A stretch of DNA of 64,000 nucleotides from CADCVT01 sp036389155 (lineage in GTDB: Bacteria; Actinomycetota; Thermoleophilia; Solirubrobacterales; Solirubrobacteraceae), in NCBI GenBank assembly GCA_036389155.1, contig DASVQN010000021.1, positions 1 to 64,000 of the forward strand, in the 5' to 3' direction. Positions 43,261-50,931 of the stretch are shown here, piece by piece. Position numbers and translations under genes: made by a program. The stretch's first letter is position 1. Each line of letters begins with the position of its first letter. The notes beneath the pieces were generated by a model, which saw only the letters and a list, made by a program, of their open reading frames with translations, made no database searches and was not told the DNA's origin.

Positions 43261-44849
43261 CGCCGCCGCTCGCCATCTTCGGCCTCGACGTCGGGGAGCT
43301 CGTCGAGGACGCCGTCCGTGCGCTGGTCGACCTGATCGTCCCTGACTTCGGCGCGCAGTGGGTCAGCTCGCTCGTCACGTGGCTCGTCGCGCTGCCGCCC
43401 GTCACGACGAACGCGTTTCCGTCGCTGAATCACTACGCGCAGGAGCTGACCGCAGTGGGCTTCGGACTCCTCGGCGCGTGCTTTCTCGGCGGCCTGCTGC
43501 AGCTGTGGGCCGGCGGCTCGAGCGGCGCGACGGGGGCCGAGGCGGTCCGGCGGGCGGCGATCGGAGCCGGCGCACTCGCGACGTACACCACCGTCCTGCA
43601 GTCGCTGCTCGTCGGCGTGAACATCCTCACGGCCTCGATGATCCGCCATCCGCTCGTCGTCGACGGACTTGACAAGGCGTTCGGGGAGAGCCTGGCGGTG
43701 GCGGCGCTCGTCAGTGGGGTCAGTCTCGGCCTGGCGGTGGGTGCGGCGCTGGCGGTCCTCTACTTCGTCGCTGCGCTGTTTGTGCTCAAGATCGGGCTCA
43801 CGGCGCTGCTCGCCGTAGCGGTCGTCTCGGGAGCGCTCGTCTGGGGCGTCTATCCGCTTCCGCAGGCGCAGTGGCTGACGCGCGCGTGGCTGTCCGGTCT
43901 CGCGGCGGCGCTGGCGGTGCCGGTCGCGTGGGCGTGCATCTTCGCGGCGGCTGCGCTCTTGGCGCGCGACACGCTCGTCTTCGAGAGCGGCGGGCGGATC
44001 AACGGGCCGCTCGCCGACCCGCTCGGCAACCTCGTCAAGCCGTTCGCCGCAGTGGCCTGCTTCTGGATCGCCTACCGCGCGCCGTACTTTCTCCTCGGCG
44101 TCGCCCGGACCGCTGGGCTCGCCTCGACGCTCGCCCGACCTGGAGGCCGCAGCAGCTCGGGCCAGAGCGCCGCCTCGCGCGGCGCGCAGACACCGGCCGA
44201 GCGGTTTCGCGCGTTCCTCGTCACGCCGCGGCCCGGCGCAGTCGGTGGCGCAGCGCGTTCCTCCGGATCTCGCGGTTCGGCGCCTACCCGCGCTCGCGCG
44301 CGGCAGCGCTCAGGCGGGTCCGCAGCCTCCCCAGGCCAGCAACGCGCATCCAGGACGACCTCCGTGTTCGCCTCCGCCGCTCCCGGACGGGGCACGAGCG
44401 CGGCACCTCCGGCGTCTGCTGCACGTCGAGGTTCGAGCGGCGCCGAGGCTGCTGGCGGCTCCCAGCCGCGACGTGAGTCTGCGCACTCCACCACCGCGGA
44501 GGCCGCGGCGCGCGGCGCGGACGAGAAGCCGAGCTCGACCCGCCGATCGAGCGGACCGACACGCGCTTCGTCGACACCAGCCGCCGCTAGCAAGCGCTCG
44601 GCGTCACCGACGAGGAGTGGCAGCACCGCGAAGACTCCCGGGAACCCGCCGCCGGGAACGCCCGGGCCAGGCGCCGCCGCATCGCGCGCTGGTTCCTCGG
44701 GCGGCCGGAGCGCGGACGCTCCGCGTCCTAAGCCCTCGGGGCCCGCTCCGCCCCCCAAGCCACACTCCCAGCGCGGCCCGCGGAAGTCGTCGGCGCCACG
44801 GAGCGACCCGCCGACCGACGACCGCGAGCCGCCACGGCGCCCGGCATGA
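43257..44849 (+). CDS. VirB6/TrbL-like polytopic membrane protein
   Basis: 530 residues from GTG 43257. About six to eight hydrophobic helices occupy residues 40-300 (VGFGLLGACFLGGLLQLWAG; LAVAALVSGVSLGLAVGAAL; LTALLAVAVVSGALVWGVY; LAAALAVPVAWACIFAAAAL; AVACFWIAYRAPYFLLGV). The last 220 residues are a low-complexity Ser/Ala/Arg/Pro-rich cytoplasmic or exposed tail. This is the usual shape of the TrbL/VirB6 inner-membrane channel component in Gram-positive type IV secretion. It overlaps the PrgI-like gene by four bases. Confidence 0.8.
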   Translation: MTPPLAIFGLDVGELVEDAVRALVDLIVPDFGAQWVSSLVTWLVALPPVTTNAFPSLNHYAQELTAVGFGLLGACFLGGLLQLWAGGSSGATGAEAVRRAAIGAGALATYTTVLQSLLVGVNILTASMIRHPLVVDGLDKAFGESLAVAALVSGVSLGLAVGAALAVLYFVAALFVLKIGLTALLAVAVVSGALVWGVYPLPQAQWLTRAWLSGLAAALAVPVAWACIFAAAALLARDTLVFESGGRINGPLADPLGNLVKPFAAVACFWIAYRAPYFLLGVARTAGLASTLARPGGRSSSGQSAASRGAQTPAERFRAFLVTPRPGAVGGAARSSGSRGSAPTRARARQRSGGSAASPGQQRASRTTSVFASAAPGRGTSAAPPASAARRGSSGAEAAGGSQPRRESAHSTTAEAAARGADEKPSSTRRSSGPTRASSTPAAASKRSASPTRSGSTAKTPGNPPPGTPGPGAAASRAGSSGGRSADAPRPKPSGPAPPPKPHSQRGPRKSSAPRSDPPTDDREPPRRPA

Positions 44850-45250
44850 GCGCCGACGCCCCGTCGCTCATACACCCGACGTACCGCTACCTCGATCGCG
44901 CGGTCCGGCTCGCCGGCCTGACGCTCGCGCAGTGGAGCCAGCTCGTCGCCGCCGGCGTCGGCGCGTGGCTGCTCGCGCAGCTCCTGCCGTTCTCCAGCAC
45001 GTACAACCTCTCGGTCGCCATCTCGCTCGCCGGCATGCCCGTCGCCGCGTCACTCGCCGCCGGGGCCGACACCGTCCATCCACTGGCGCAGGCGCGCGCC
45101 GTCATGCGCTGGCGCCGGGTGGCTGCCGTCTATATGCCCGGCGCGGACGCGACCGTGCCGAGCGGCTACCGACTGCTGCCCGAGACGCGTCATCAGGCCA
45201 CGGACGGGCACTCGACCCCGATCACCAGCATCGACGAGCTATGGGACTGA
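44846..45250 (+). CDS. PrgI-like conjugation membrane protein
   Basis: 134 residues from ATG 44846 (ATGA overlap). The opening IHPTYRYLDRAVRLAGLTLA places it in the PrgI/VirB3-like group, in which a short cytoplasmic N-terminus is followed by two membrane helices (WSQLVAAGVGAWLLAQLL; NLSVAISLAGMPVAASLAAG). A soluble C-terminus (ARAVMRWRRVAAVYMPGADA) ends overlapping the VirB4 start by ten bases. It is an inner-membrane partner of VirB4 and sits directly before it as in other actinobacterial elements. Confidence 0.8.
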   Translation: MSADAPSLIHPTYRYLDRAVRLAGLTLAQWSQLVAAGVGAWLLAQLLPFSSTYNLSVAISLAGMPVAASLAAGADTVHPLAQARAVMRWRRVAAVYMPGADATVPSGYRLLPETRHQATDGHSTPITSIDELWD

Positions 45251-47955
45251 CCGCGAACCAGCGCACCGCGCGGAGGCAGCATCGCCACGCGGGCGACCTG
45301 CTGCCGGTCGAGGCGCTGACGCGCGACGGTCTGCTGATCCGGTCCGACGGCGCCTTCGTCCGCTACCTCGAGGTCGCGCCGACGAACCCGCTCGTCCTCG
45401 ACGCTCACGGCTGCGCGCGGATGACGCGCGGCTTCACCGAGCTCCTCACGCGGGTCCCGCCCGGCCTGAGCGTCCAGTGCTACGCGCAGGCCACGCCCGT
45501 CAGCCTCGAAGATCTGATCGCCCGCAGCCGGACCGAGACCGATGCGGCCACCGATCAACTGCTCGCGTCGCCCGACGGGCTCACCCGCGCGCAAGGGCAT
45601 GCACTGCGCCGGCTCGCGGCGTGCACCGAGGACTCGCTCCGCGTCCACGCCGAGGACCAGGCGGCTGTCGACGTGCGGTACGTGCTCGTCGTGCCGTGGC
45701 ACCCGGACGTCGTCGCGCACGGCCCGCGCCGGCTAGGCGGGCGCCGCCGGAAGACGGACCCGCTTGAGCGACCGCTCGCCGAGCATGCCCGCTTCGCGCG
45801 CGAGGCGCAGCAGCATGCAGAGCGCCTACGGTCGGCGCTCGCCGGCCTCGACATGAAGGCGTCGCTCATGAGCGGCCCGGACGTCGCCGACCTGCTGTGG
45901 TCGCGGTTCAGCCCAGCGGCCGCGGCCGCGCGCGCGCGCCGACCGTCCGCGCAGGAGCCGCCGGTCCTCGCGAGCCTCGACCACGACACCGACCGCGAGA
46001 AGGCCGGCGTCGCCGCCGCGCGCCTGCGCGACGCGATCTGCCGCGGCGAGCTCGACCTGCTCGACCGCCACCGCCTCGGGGTCGACGGCGGGCTCGAGCA
46101 CACCGTCTATGTCAGCCGCCGGCCGGAGCGCACCTTCTACGGCTGGCTGCTGCACGCCATGCAGGGCGGGCTCCCGTGGACGCTCTCGGTTCACGTGCAC
46201 GTACGCGACCGCGCGGAGGAGCGCGACCGGCACAACCGCCGGGCGCGCCGCCTGTGGGGCGTCAACGAAGGCGCCGCGGACCGCCGGGCGCGACCCGACC
46301 GCCAGCAGCACGATCAGCAGGCCGAGCTCGAGGAGCTCGTCGACGAGCTGTCGACCGGCGCGGAGACGCTGTGCGACGTCTCGATCTACCAGACGCTCCG
46401 CGCCCCGGGTCCGGGCGCCGACGGCGACGCACTGCGCGACGCGGTGCGCGCGGCGACGCGGGATCTCGGCGGCATCGTCGACGCGCAGGTCTCGGTCGGC
46501 GAAGCGCTGCAGCCCGACCTGTGGACGTCGAGCCTTCCGCTGGGGCTGGATGCCGCGTGGCGGACGATGCCGATGATCACGCGCAACGCGGCCGACTCGG
46601 TGCCGTTCGTCTCGACGTCGTGCGGGTCGCCGGAAGGGATCCCGTTCGCCTTCGCGAACCCGGGCCGCACGATCGAGCGGCTGCACCCGTTCGACCGGCT
46701 GCACGACAACGGCACCACGCTGCTGTTCGCGAAGTCGGGCGGCGGCAAGACGATGACGACGATCTCGCTCGCCGCGGCGGCGCTGCCGCGCGGCTGCCAG
46801 GTCAACGTGATCGACCGCTCCGCCGGCCACTGGTCGTTCCTGTGCACGCTCATCCCGGGCGCTGCGCACATGGAGCTGGGGGAGGATCGCGGCCCGACCA
46901 TCAACGCGTGGGACGTCGACGACGTCGCGAACGTGCCGCGATCGAAGATCGCGTTCCTCGTCCGCCTGCACGCTCTGCTCATCGGCGACCACGACGCGGG
47001 CGAGGACGCCTACGGGCTCGGGCCGCTCGAGCGCAACCTCCTCGCGCTCGCCATCCGCACGACGTACGCGCGCGCGGCCACCGGCGAGGCGCCCGCGTCC
47101 GAGTCGCTCCTGCGCCAGAACCTCGAGGACCTCGCGAGCCTCGAGGAGGGGCCGGAGACGGCCGCGGTCTACCGCAACCTCGCGCAGCGCCTCGGCGAGT
47201 TCTGCGGCGACGGCACCTACGCGTACCTCTTCGACCGTCCGACCACGGTCGGCGCGGAGGACGCGCCGCTCGTCGTCTTCAACACACGGGCGGTGCCGGA
47301 CGACGTCGCCGCGCCTGTCATCTTCGCGGTCCTCGAGTTCGTCTCGCGCCGCGTCGAGCGCCGCTACGCGAGCCACCTGCGTCGCCGCGCAGAGGGACGC
47401 GGCGCCGCCGGCCCGCTCGACGGGACCTCGGCGGTCGTCGTCGAGGAGATCTGGAAGCTCGTCGGCCGCCGCGCGACGGGCGCCTGGCTGGTGGAGCTCG
47501 CCAAGCGCGCCCGCCACATCGGCCTGTGGCTCATCGCCATTACCCAGCAGCGCTCCGACCTCGCCAGCCGCGAGGGCCGCGCGCTGCTCGACAACTCCAC
47601 GATCCAGCTCTTCTTGCGCAACGGTCCGGACGACGTCGCGCACGTCGCCGAGGCCCTTCACCTATCGGTCGAAGAGGTCTCGCAGATCACGCACCTCGTT
47701 ACCGAGAAGCACTCGCTCGCCGAGGCGTACCTCGTCAACGGGGAGCGGGGGAGGGGTGGCGTCACGATCCGCCTTGGAAGCCACGCCTATTGGCTCGCAA
47801 CGTCTGACCCCGTCGTCGATGTGCCGTGGCGGGAACTCGCGCTCGAGCACGCCGGCTATTCGGACGCGGACGGGGACGTGGAGCGGTCCGACGCGGCCTT
47901 TCACGCGCTCGACCTGCTCGCAGACCCCGACTGGCAGGCGGAGCAGAGCGCGTAG
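45241..47955 (+). CDS. VirB4-like conjugation ATPase
   Basis: 904 residues from ATG 45241; the same frame is open for about 1 kb upstream, but that part lies antisense-like inside the VirB6 and PrgI genes and is not coding. The N-terminal half is the TraC/VirB4 scaffold (LLPVEALTRDGLLIRSDGAF; FYGWLLHAMQGGLPWTLSVH). Walker A is AKSGGGKT near residue 500, Walker B is VVVEEIW near 732, and a sensor region reads WLIAITQQRSDLA. It would energise substrate transfer and assembly at the inner membrane. It is the last large gene of the operon and translationally coupled to PrgI. Confidence 0.9.
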   Translation: MGLTANQRTARRQHRHAGDLLPVEALTRDGLLIRSDGAFVRYLEVAPTNPLVLDAHGCARMTRGFTELLTRVPPGLSVQCYAQATPVSLEDLIARSRTETDAATDQLLASPDGLTRAQGHALRRLAACTEDSLRVHAEDQAAVDVRYVLVVPWHPDVVAHGPRRLGGRRRKTDPLERPLAEHARFAREAQQHAERLRSALAGLDMKASLMSGPDVADLLWSRFSPAAAAARARRPSAQEPPVLASLDHDTDREKAGVAAARLRDAICRGELDLLDRHRLGVDGGLEHTVYVSRRPERTFYGWLLHAMQGGLPWTLSVHVHVRDRAEERDRHNRRARRLWGVNEGAADRRARPDRQQHDQQAELEELVDELSTGAETLCDVSIYQTLRAPGPGADGDALRDAVRAATRDLGGIVDAQVSVGEALQPDLWTSSLPLGLDAAWRTMPMITRNAADSVPFVSTSCGSPEGIPFAFANPGRTIERLHPFDRLHDNGTTLLFAKSGGGKTMTTISLAAAALPRGCQVNVIDRSAGHWSFLCTLIPGAAHMELGEDRGPTINAWDVDDVANVPRSKIAFLVRLHALLIGDHDAGEDAYGLGPLERNLLALAIRTTYARAATGEAPASESLLRQNLEDLASLEEGPETAAVYRNLAQRLGEFCGDGTYAYLFDRPTTVGAEDAPLVVFNTRAVPDDVAAPVIFAVLEFVSRRVERRYASHLRRRAEGRGAAGPLDGTSAVVVEEIWKLVGRRATGAWLVELAKRARHIGLWLIAITQQRSDLASREGRALLDNSTIQLFLRNGPDDVAHVAEALHLSVEEVSQITHLVTEKHSLAEAYLVNGERGRGGVTIRLGSHAYWLATSDPVVDVPWRELALEHAGYSDADGDVERSDAAFHALDLLADPDWQAEQSA

Positions 47956-48026
47956 CCACCGCGCGCCTGCCGGATGGCCGCCGTGCTCGCGCCGCATGAG
48001 AGACAGCCCCCGACAAGGAGTCTCGC

Positions 48027-48188
48027 GTGCCCGTCTTCCTCGTCTTCCCGCCGCTCCCGATCCTCGTCATCCTCGACCATGTCCGGGTCATCGCGATCGA
48101 CGCTAGGCAGCTGCTGCTGGTGGAAGTCGTCGCGAGCATTGCGGCCGCCGGCATCCTGCTCTTCGCATCGCGACGCCGCCGCGCGTAA
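48027..48188 (+). CDS. 53-residue membrane peptide
   Basis: GTG 48027 follows AAGGAG with good spacing and gives 53 residues. Two hydrophobic stretches (FLVFPPLPILVILDHV and LLLVEVVASIAAAGILLFAS) end in a basic RRRRA tail. It lies 71 bases after VirB4 and could be a minor channel component. The short length and the clear site make it a plausible real gene. Confidence 0.55.
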   Translation: MPVFLVFPPLPILVILDHVRVIAIDARQLLLVEVVASIAAAGILLFASRRRRA

Positions 48189-48325
48189 GCGCCGCGACAT
48201 CGGCCGGACCCTGCATTTAGCGAATGCCCGCGCTCAGATTCTTGGCGCGTTGCCGCTCACACCATGCTGCCGGAGCGCGGCCGGGCCGCGCCTAGAGAGG
48301 TGCACCCTCAATTTCAGGAGTTCCA

Positions 48326-48511
48326 ATGATCAAGCTCTCGCTCATGTCGTCCGGCCTCATCCTTGCCGTCTTCGCGGCCCTTGACGTCGCGGGCGTCGGC
48401 GTGCCGGACCTCGACGAGATGAGCCTCGCCGCGCGCATGGCCATCGTCGCCGGGGCCTTCGGCCTCGGCCTGCTGACGTCGGAGCTGCATCACCGCTGGG
48501 GCCGCCGCTGA
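48326..48511 (+). CDS. 61-residue membrane protein
   Basis: ATG 48326 follows AGGAGTTCCA. The protein has two hydrophobic helices (LMSSGLILAVFAALDVAGVG and MAIVAGAFGLGLLTSELHHR) and a basic tail. Good codon bias and a clear binding site support it. It probably belongs to the conjugation block, but the family is not known to me. Confidence 0.65.
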   Translation: MIKLSLMSSGLILAVFAALDVAGVGVPDLDEMSLAARMAIVAGAFGLGLLTSELHHRWGRR

Positions 48512-48639
48512 ACGTGTGCGGCGACTCGGAGGAGCGCCGTCGGGTTGGTGCCAGCGGCTCCTGCCCCCGGGCGAGGCCTTCCCGCCGCGGGCCGAGCAAC
48601 TCGTCTGCCGGACTCGCCGGGAGTCGCGCCCAGGAGAGC

Positions 48640-48885
48640 GTGACCGGAGACATTCCCGCACCCGCCCTGCCGATCTCGCTAACGCTGCGCGCCGTGCTGC
48701 AGCCGGATGACGACGGCTGGATCCACGCCTACCTGCCGGCTCTGCCCGGCGTGATGACGTCGCACCGCTCGCCCGAGGAGGCGCGCGCGATGCTCGCGGA
48801 CGCGTTCCGCGAGTACCTGCTGGCACTCGACGAGGGTGAGGTCGACGACGCGTCCGGCGCGACGCTCGCGCTGACGATCTCGTGA
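48640..48885 (+). CDS. HicB-like antitoxin-type protein
   Basis: 81 residues from GTG 48640 with AGGAG nearby. The sequence LTLRAVLQPDDDGWIHAYLP, then ALPGVMTSHRSPEEARAMLA and DAFREYLLAL, is the HicB fold: a beta sheet with D-G-W-I-x-A-x-L-P-x-L-P-G-V and the T-x-x-E-A-x-x-x-L helix. HicB normally neutralises the mRNA-cleaving toxin HicA; no HicA gene is adjacent and there is no C-terminal DNA-binding domain. A truncated copy with its upstream region is at 18502-18742. It may be an orphan antitoxin or a protein of another role. Confidence 0.75.
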   Translation: MTGDIPAPALPISLTLRAVLQPDDDGWIHAYLPALPGVMTSHRSPEEARAMLADAFREYLLALDEGEVDDASGATLALTIS

Positions 48886-49260
48886 CGCAGCGCGCCGGGT
48901 TCACCTTTCGTCGGTCGCGTAAGGCGTTCGGGCACAGCCGCGCGCGGCGCCATTCGGCGTCGGCGACGTGGACGAGTCTCCGGGCCCGCGCGCCCGCTCG
49001 TCCGAATGGAATGTCGACTGTCGCCACGTAGGACATCTGGAAGCTCGTGGAGCTCCGCCGCGACGGGGCGCCTGGCTCGTCGAGCCAGGTCGACGGCCAT
49101 GAGCTGCGCTAGCTGCTAGGCCTCGTTGTCACGGCCGCCCGGGCAGCGGGCCAGTCGTCGCGACCCCTTCGCACGGCGGAGCCGCGCCATCGTCGGGGAA
49201 GCGAGGGCTCGCGCGCCGACCCGCCGTAGAAATCACCGACGCGCTCGGGATAGGCTGTTC
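48886..49260. other. Gene-free stretch
   Basis: About 375 bases between the HicB-like gene and the integrase remnant. A fragment on the plus strand near 49035 (GGACATCTGGAAGCTCGTGG) resembles the end-region coding style of VirB4 (EIWKLV-like) but is too short to call. No gene. Confidence 0.45.
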
Positions 49261-49287
49261 AATGCATCAGCGACGAGGAAGGTCTCG

Positions 49288-49690
49288 ATGAGCGTGGAGC
49301 CTGAGGGCGAGTGTCCGCACTCGTGCGCAGGAGGAACGGCATGGCCAGCAGCACCCGCAGGGCCTGGAACACCGGCATCGAGGTTCGTCACAGCCGCAGG
49401 TGCGGCAGCGCGCGCGCCGCGAAGTGCTCGTGCTCGCCGACGTATCGCGCGCAGGCTTCAACCGGCGCGAGAACCGCGCTCCGCAAGACGTTCAAGTCGA
49501 CGCGGCGGCGAAGGCGTCGCGGAGCGACGCGCAGGTTGCGCTGCGCCGCGGCACGCTCACTGGCGCGAAGTCGGCGACGCTGCACGACGCCGCGGCGGCG
49601 TGGCTTGGCGGCGGCGAGCGGCGCCGAGAGGAACCGCTCGGGCGACGTCTACAAGCCGAGTACGATCCGCGGGTACGCGCAGACGCGTCG
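49288..49690 (+). pseudogene. Remnant of a tyrosine integrase N-terminal region
   Basis: Pieces in different plus-strand frames read in order: DAQVALRRGTLTGAKSATLH, DAAAAWL, and ERNRSGDVYKPSTIRGYAQT. That is the core-binding (SAM-like) domain of an actinobacterial tyrosine integrase. The catalytic domain is missing; similarity stops near 49690. This is a scar of another integrated element, distinct from the integrase at 31545. Confidence 0.6.
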
Positions 49691-49724
49691 TTGCGTCGTC
49701 CGCTGGAGGCGCGCGAAGTCGAGC

Positions 49725-49840
49725 TCAAAGAACGCTGGGCCCGTGCAGCAGCACGTCCCCGGCGGCGCGGCCGTGGGTGTCGTTGCAAAACTCGAGCCCG
49801 ACGACGTCGACGTGCGTTAGGGCCACGCGGGCGCGGCCGA
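49725..49840 (-). pseudogene. GGDEF-domain fragment
   Basis: On the minus strand RARVALTHVDVVGLEFCNDT then HGRAAGDVLL matches the start of a GGDEF (diguanylate cyclase) domain, whose usual form is D-x-D-G/x-F-K-x-x-N-D-x-x-G-H-x-x-G-D-x-x-L. Neither the signature GGDEF loop nor the remaining domain is present. It is an isolated 30-40-residue fragment. Confidence 0.5.
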
Positions 49841-49965
49841 ATGTCCCGAGAACCATCCCCAGCTCCGCCGGGGATGCACGACGCATGTTTGACGGCCGGG
49901 GGGTCGTGGTGGATGCGGGCGGCACCCGGGCGCGGGGGACCCGTGGCGCGAGTAATCTTGCCGCC

Positions 49966-50931
49966 GTGCGTCGCGATCAGGGGTCCCTCATTGCGTTGGC
50001 GGTTTCGGTGGTCCTGCTTACGGGGTTCGTGTCCACCTCCGTCGGGATCGGTCACGGACCGCAGCCGAACGACTTGCCGGTCGTGATCGTCCCCGGCGCC
50101 GATCGGGACCTCTACGCTGCGTTCGTCGAGCGGGGCTTCTCGCCGACGGTCGCGGATGACCGCCGCGAAGGCCGCGAGGAGGTGCTGGCAGGCAACGCCT
50201 ACGCCGTCGTCGAGCCTGGCGAACCTCTCGTCGTCGCTTCGGCGGCGAGCTTCACCGCCGCGGATCTGCTGACGGCCACGTTCAGCCCAGGGCGGCAGGT
50301 CGACGACGTGCGGCCGCTCGATCCGGACGACCCGCGCGGCACCTCGATCAACGTCACGCTGCTGCCACTCATCGCGTGGCCGGTGGTTGCCGCTTTGCTG
50401 TCGCACGCGCTTGCGTCACGGTTCAGCGAGCGAGGCCGCCTGGCGATTCTCGCGCTGTCCGGCCTGGGCGGCGCGGTCGCCGTCATGGTCGTGGTGCGCG
50501 GAGTTATCGGCGCCATGCCGGGAAGCCTCCTCGCCCTCAGCGGGGTTGCCGCACTGGGCGTGATCGCCATCGCGACGGTGACAGCGGGACTCGTGCGGTG
50601 GCTCGGTTGGGCCGGCGCGGGCGTGAGCGTCCTCGTCTTCCTCGTCGTCGGGCACGCCGCGTCGGGCGCCGCGAGCGCGCCGGAGCTTCTGCCCGATCCT
50701 TGGAGCTGGTTCGGCCAGCTCCTGCCGCCGGGCGCCATGGCGACAGGCCTCCGCAACGTCGCGTACTTCGACGCAGCGGAGGCCTCGCGATGGCTCGTCG
50801 TGTTGCTCGTGTGGGCCGCCGCCGGCGTGGCTTCACTTGCGTCTCCTCTGACGCCACGGCGTCGACGGCCCCCTCTCGAGAGTCCCCTACGTCCCCTCGC
50901 TGATGAGGACGGTGAGGGGATTGCCCGCTGA
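49966..50931 (+). CDS. YhgE/ABC-2-permease-like membrane protein
   Basis: 321 residues from GTG 49966. An N-terminal helix (SLIALAVSVVLLTGFVSTSV) is followed by an extracellular domain (LPVVIVPGADRDLYAAFVER; YAVVEPGEPLVVASAASFTA). Five membrane helices complete it (INVTLLPLIAWPVVAALLSH; LAILALSGLGGAVAVMVVV; LSGVAALGVIAIATVTAGLV; GAGVSVLVFLVVGHAASGA; WLVVLLVWAAAGVASLAS). The loop LLPPGAMATGLRNVAYFDAA resembles the YhgE/Pip and DUF3533 families, linked to ABC-2-type export and secretion. Its 3' end overlaps the end of the convergent protease gene by 45 bases. Confidence 0.7.
   Translation: MRRDQGSLIALAVSVVLLTGFVSTSVGIGHGPQPNDLPVVIVPGADRDLYAAFVERGFSPTVADDRREGREEVLAGNAYAVVEPGEPLVVASAASFTAADLLTATFSPGRQVDDVRPLDPDDPRGTSINVTLLPLIAWPVVAALLSHALASRFSERGRLAILALSGLGGAVAVMVVVRGVIGAMPGSLLALSGVAALGVIAIATVTAGLVRWLGWAGAGVSVLVFLVVGHAASGAASAPELLPDPWSWFGQLLPPGAMATGLRNVAYFDAAEASRWLVVLLVWAAAGVASLASPLTPRRRRPPLESPLRPLADEDGEGIAR

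Noticed and set aside
44245..45240. Upstream extension of the VirB4-like frame, giving a 1236-residue protein
   Set aside because: The region codes for the VirB6-like tail and the PrgI-like protein in other frames with clear stop/start overlaps. The extension is Arg/Pro-rich low-complexity sequence with no family support, and ATG 45241 gives the normal VirB4 start.
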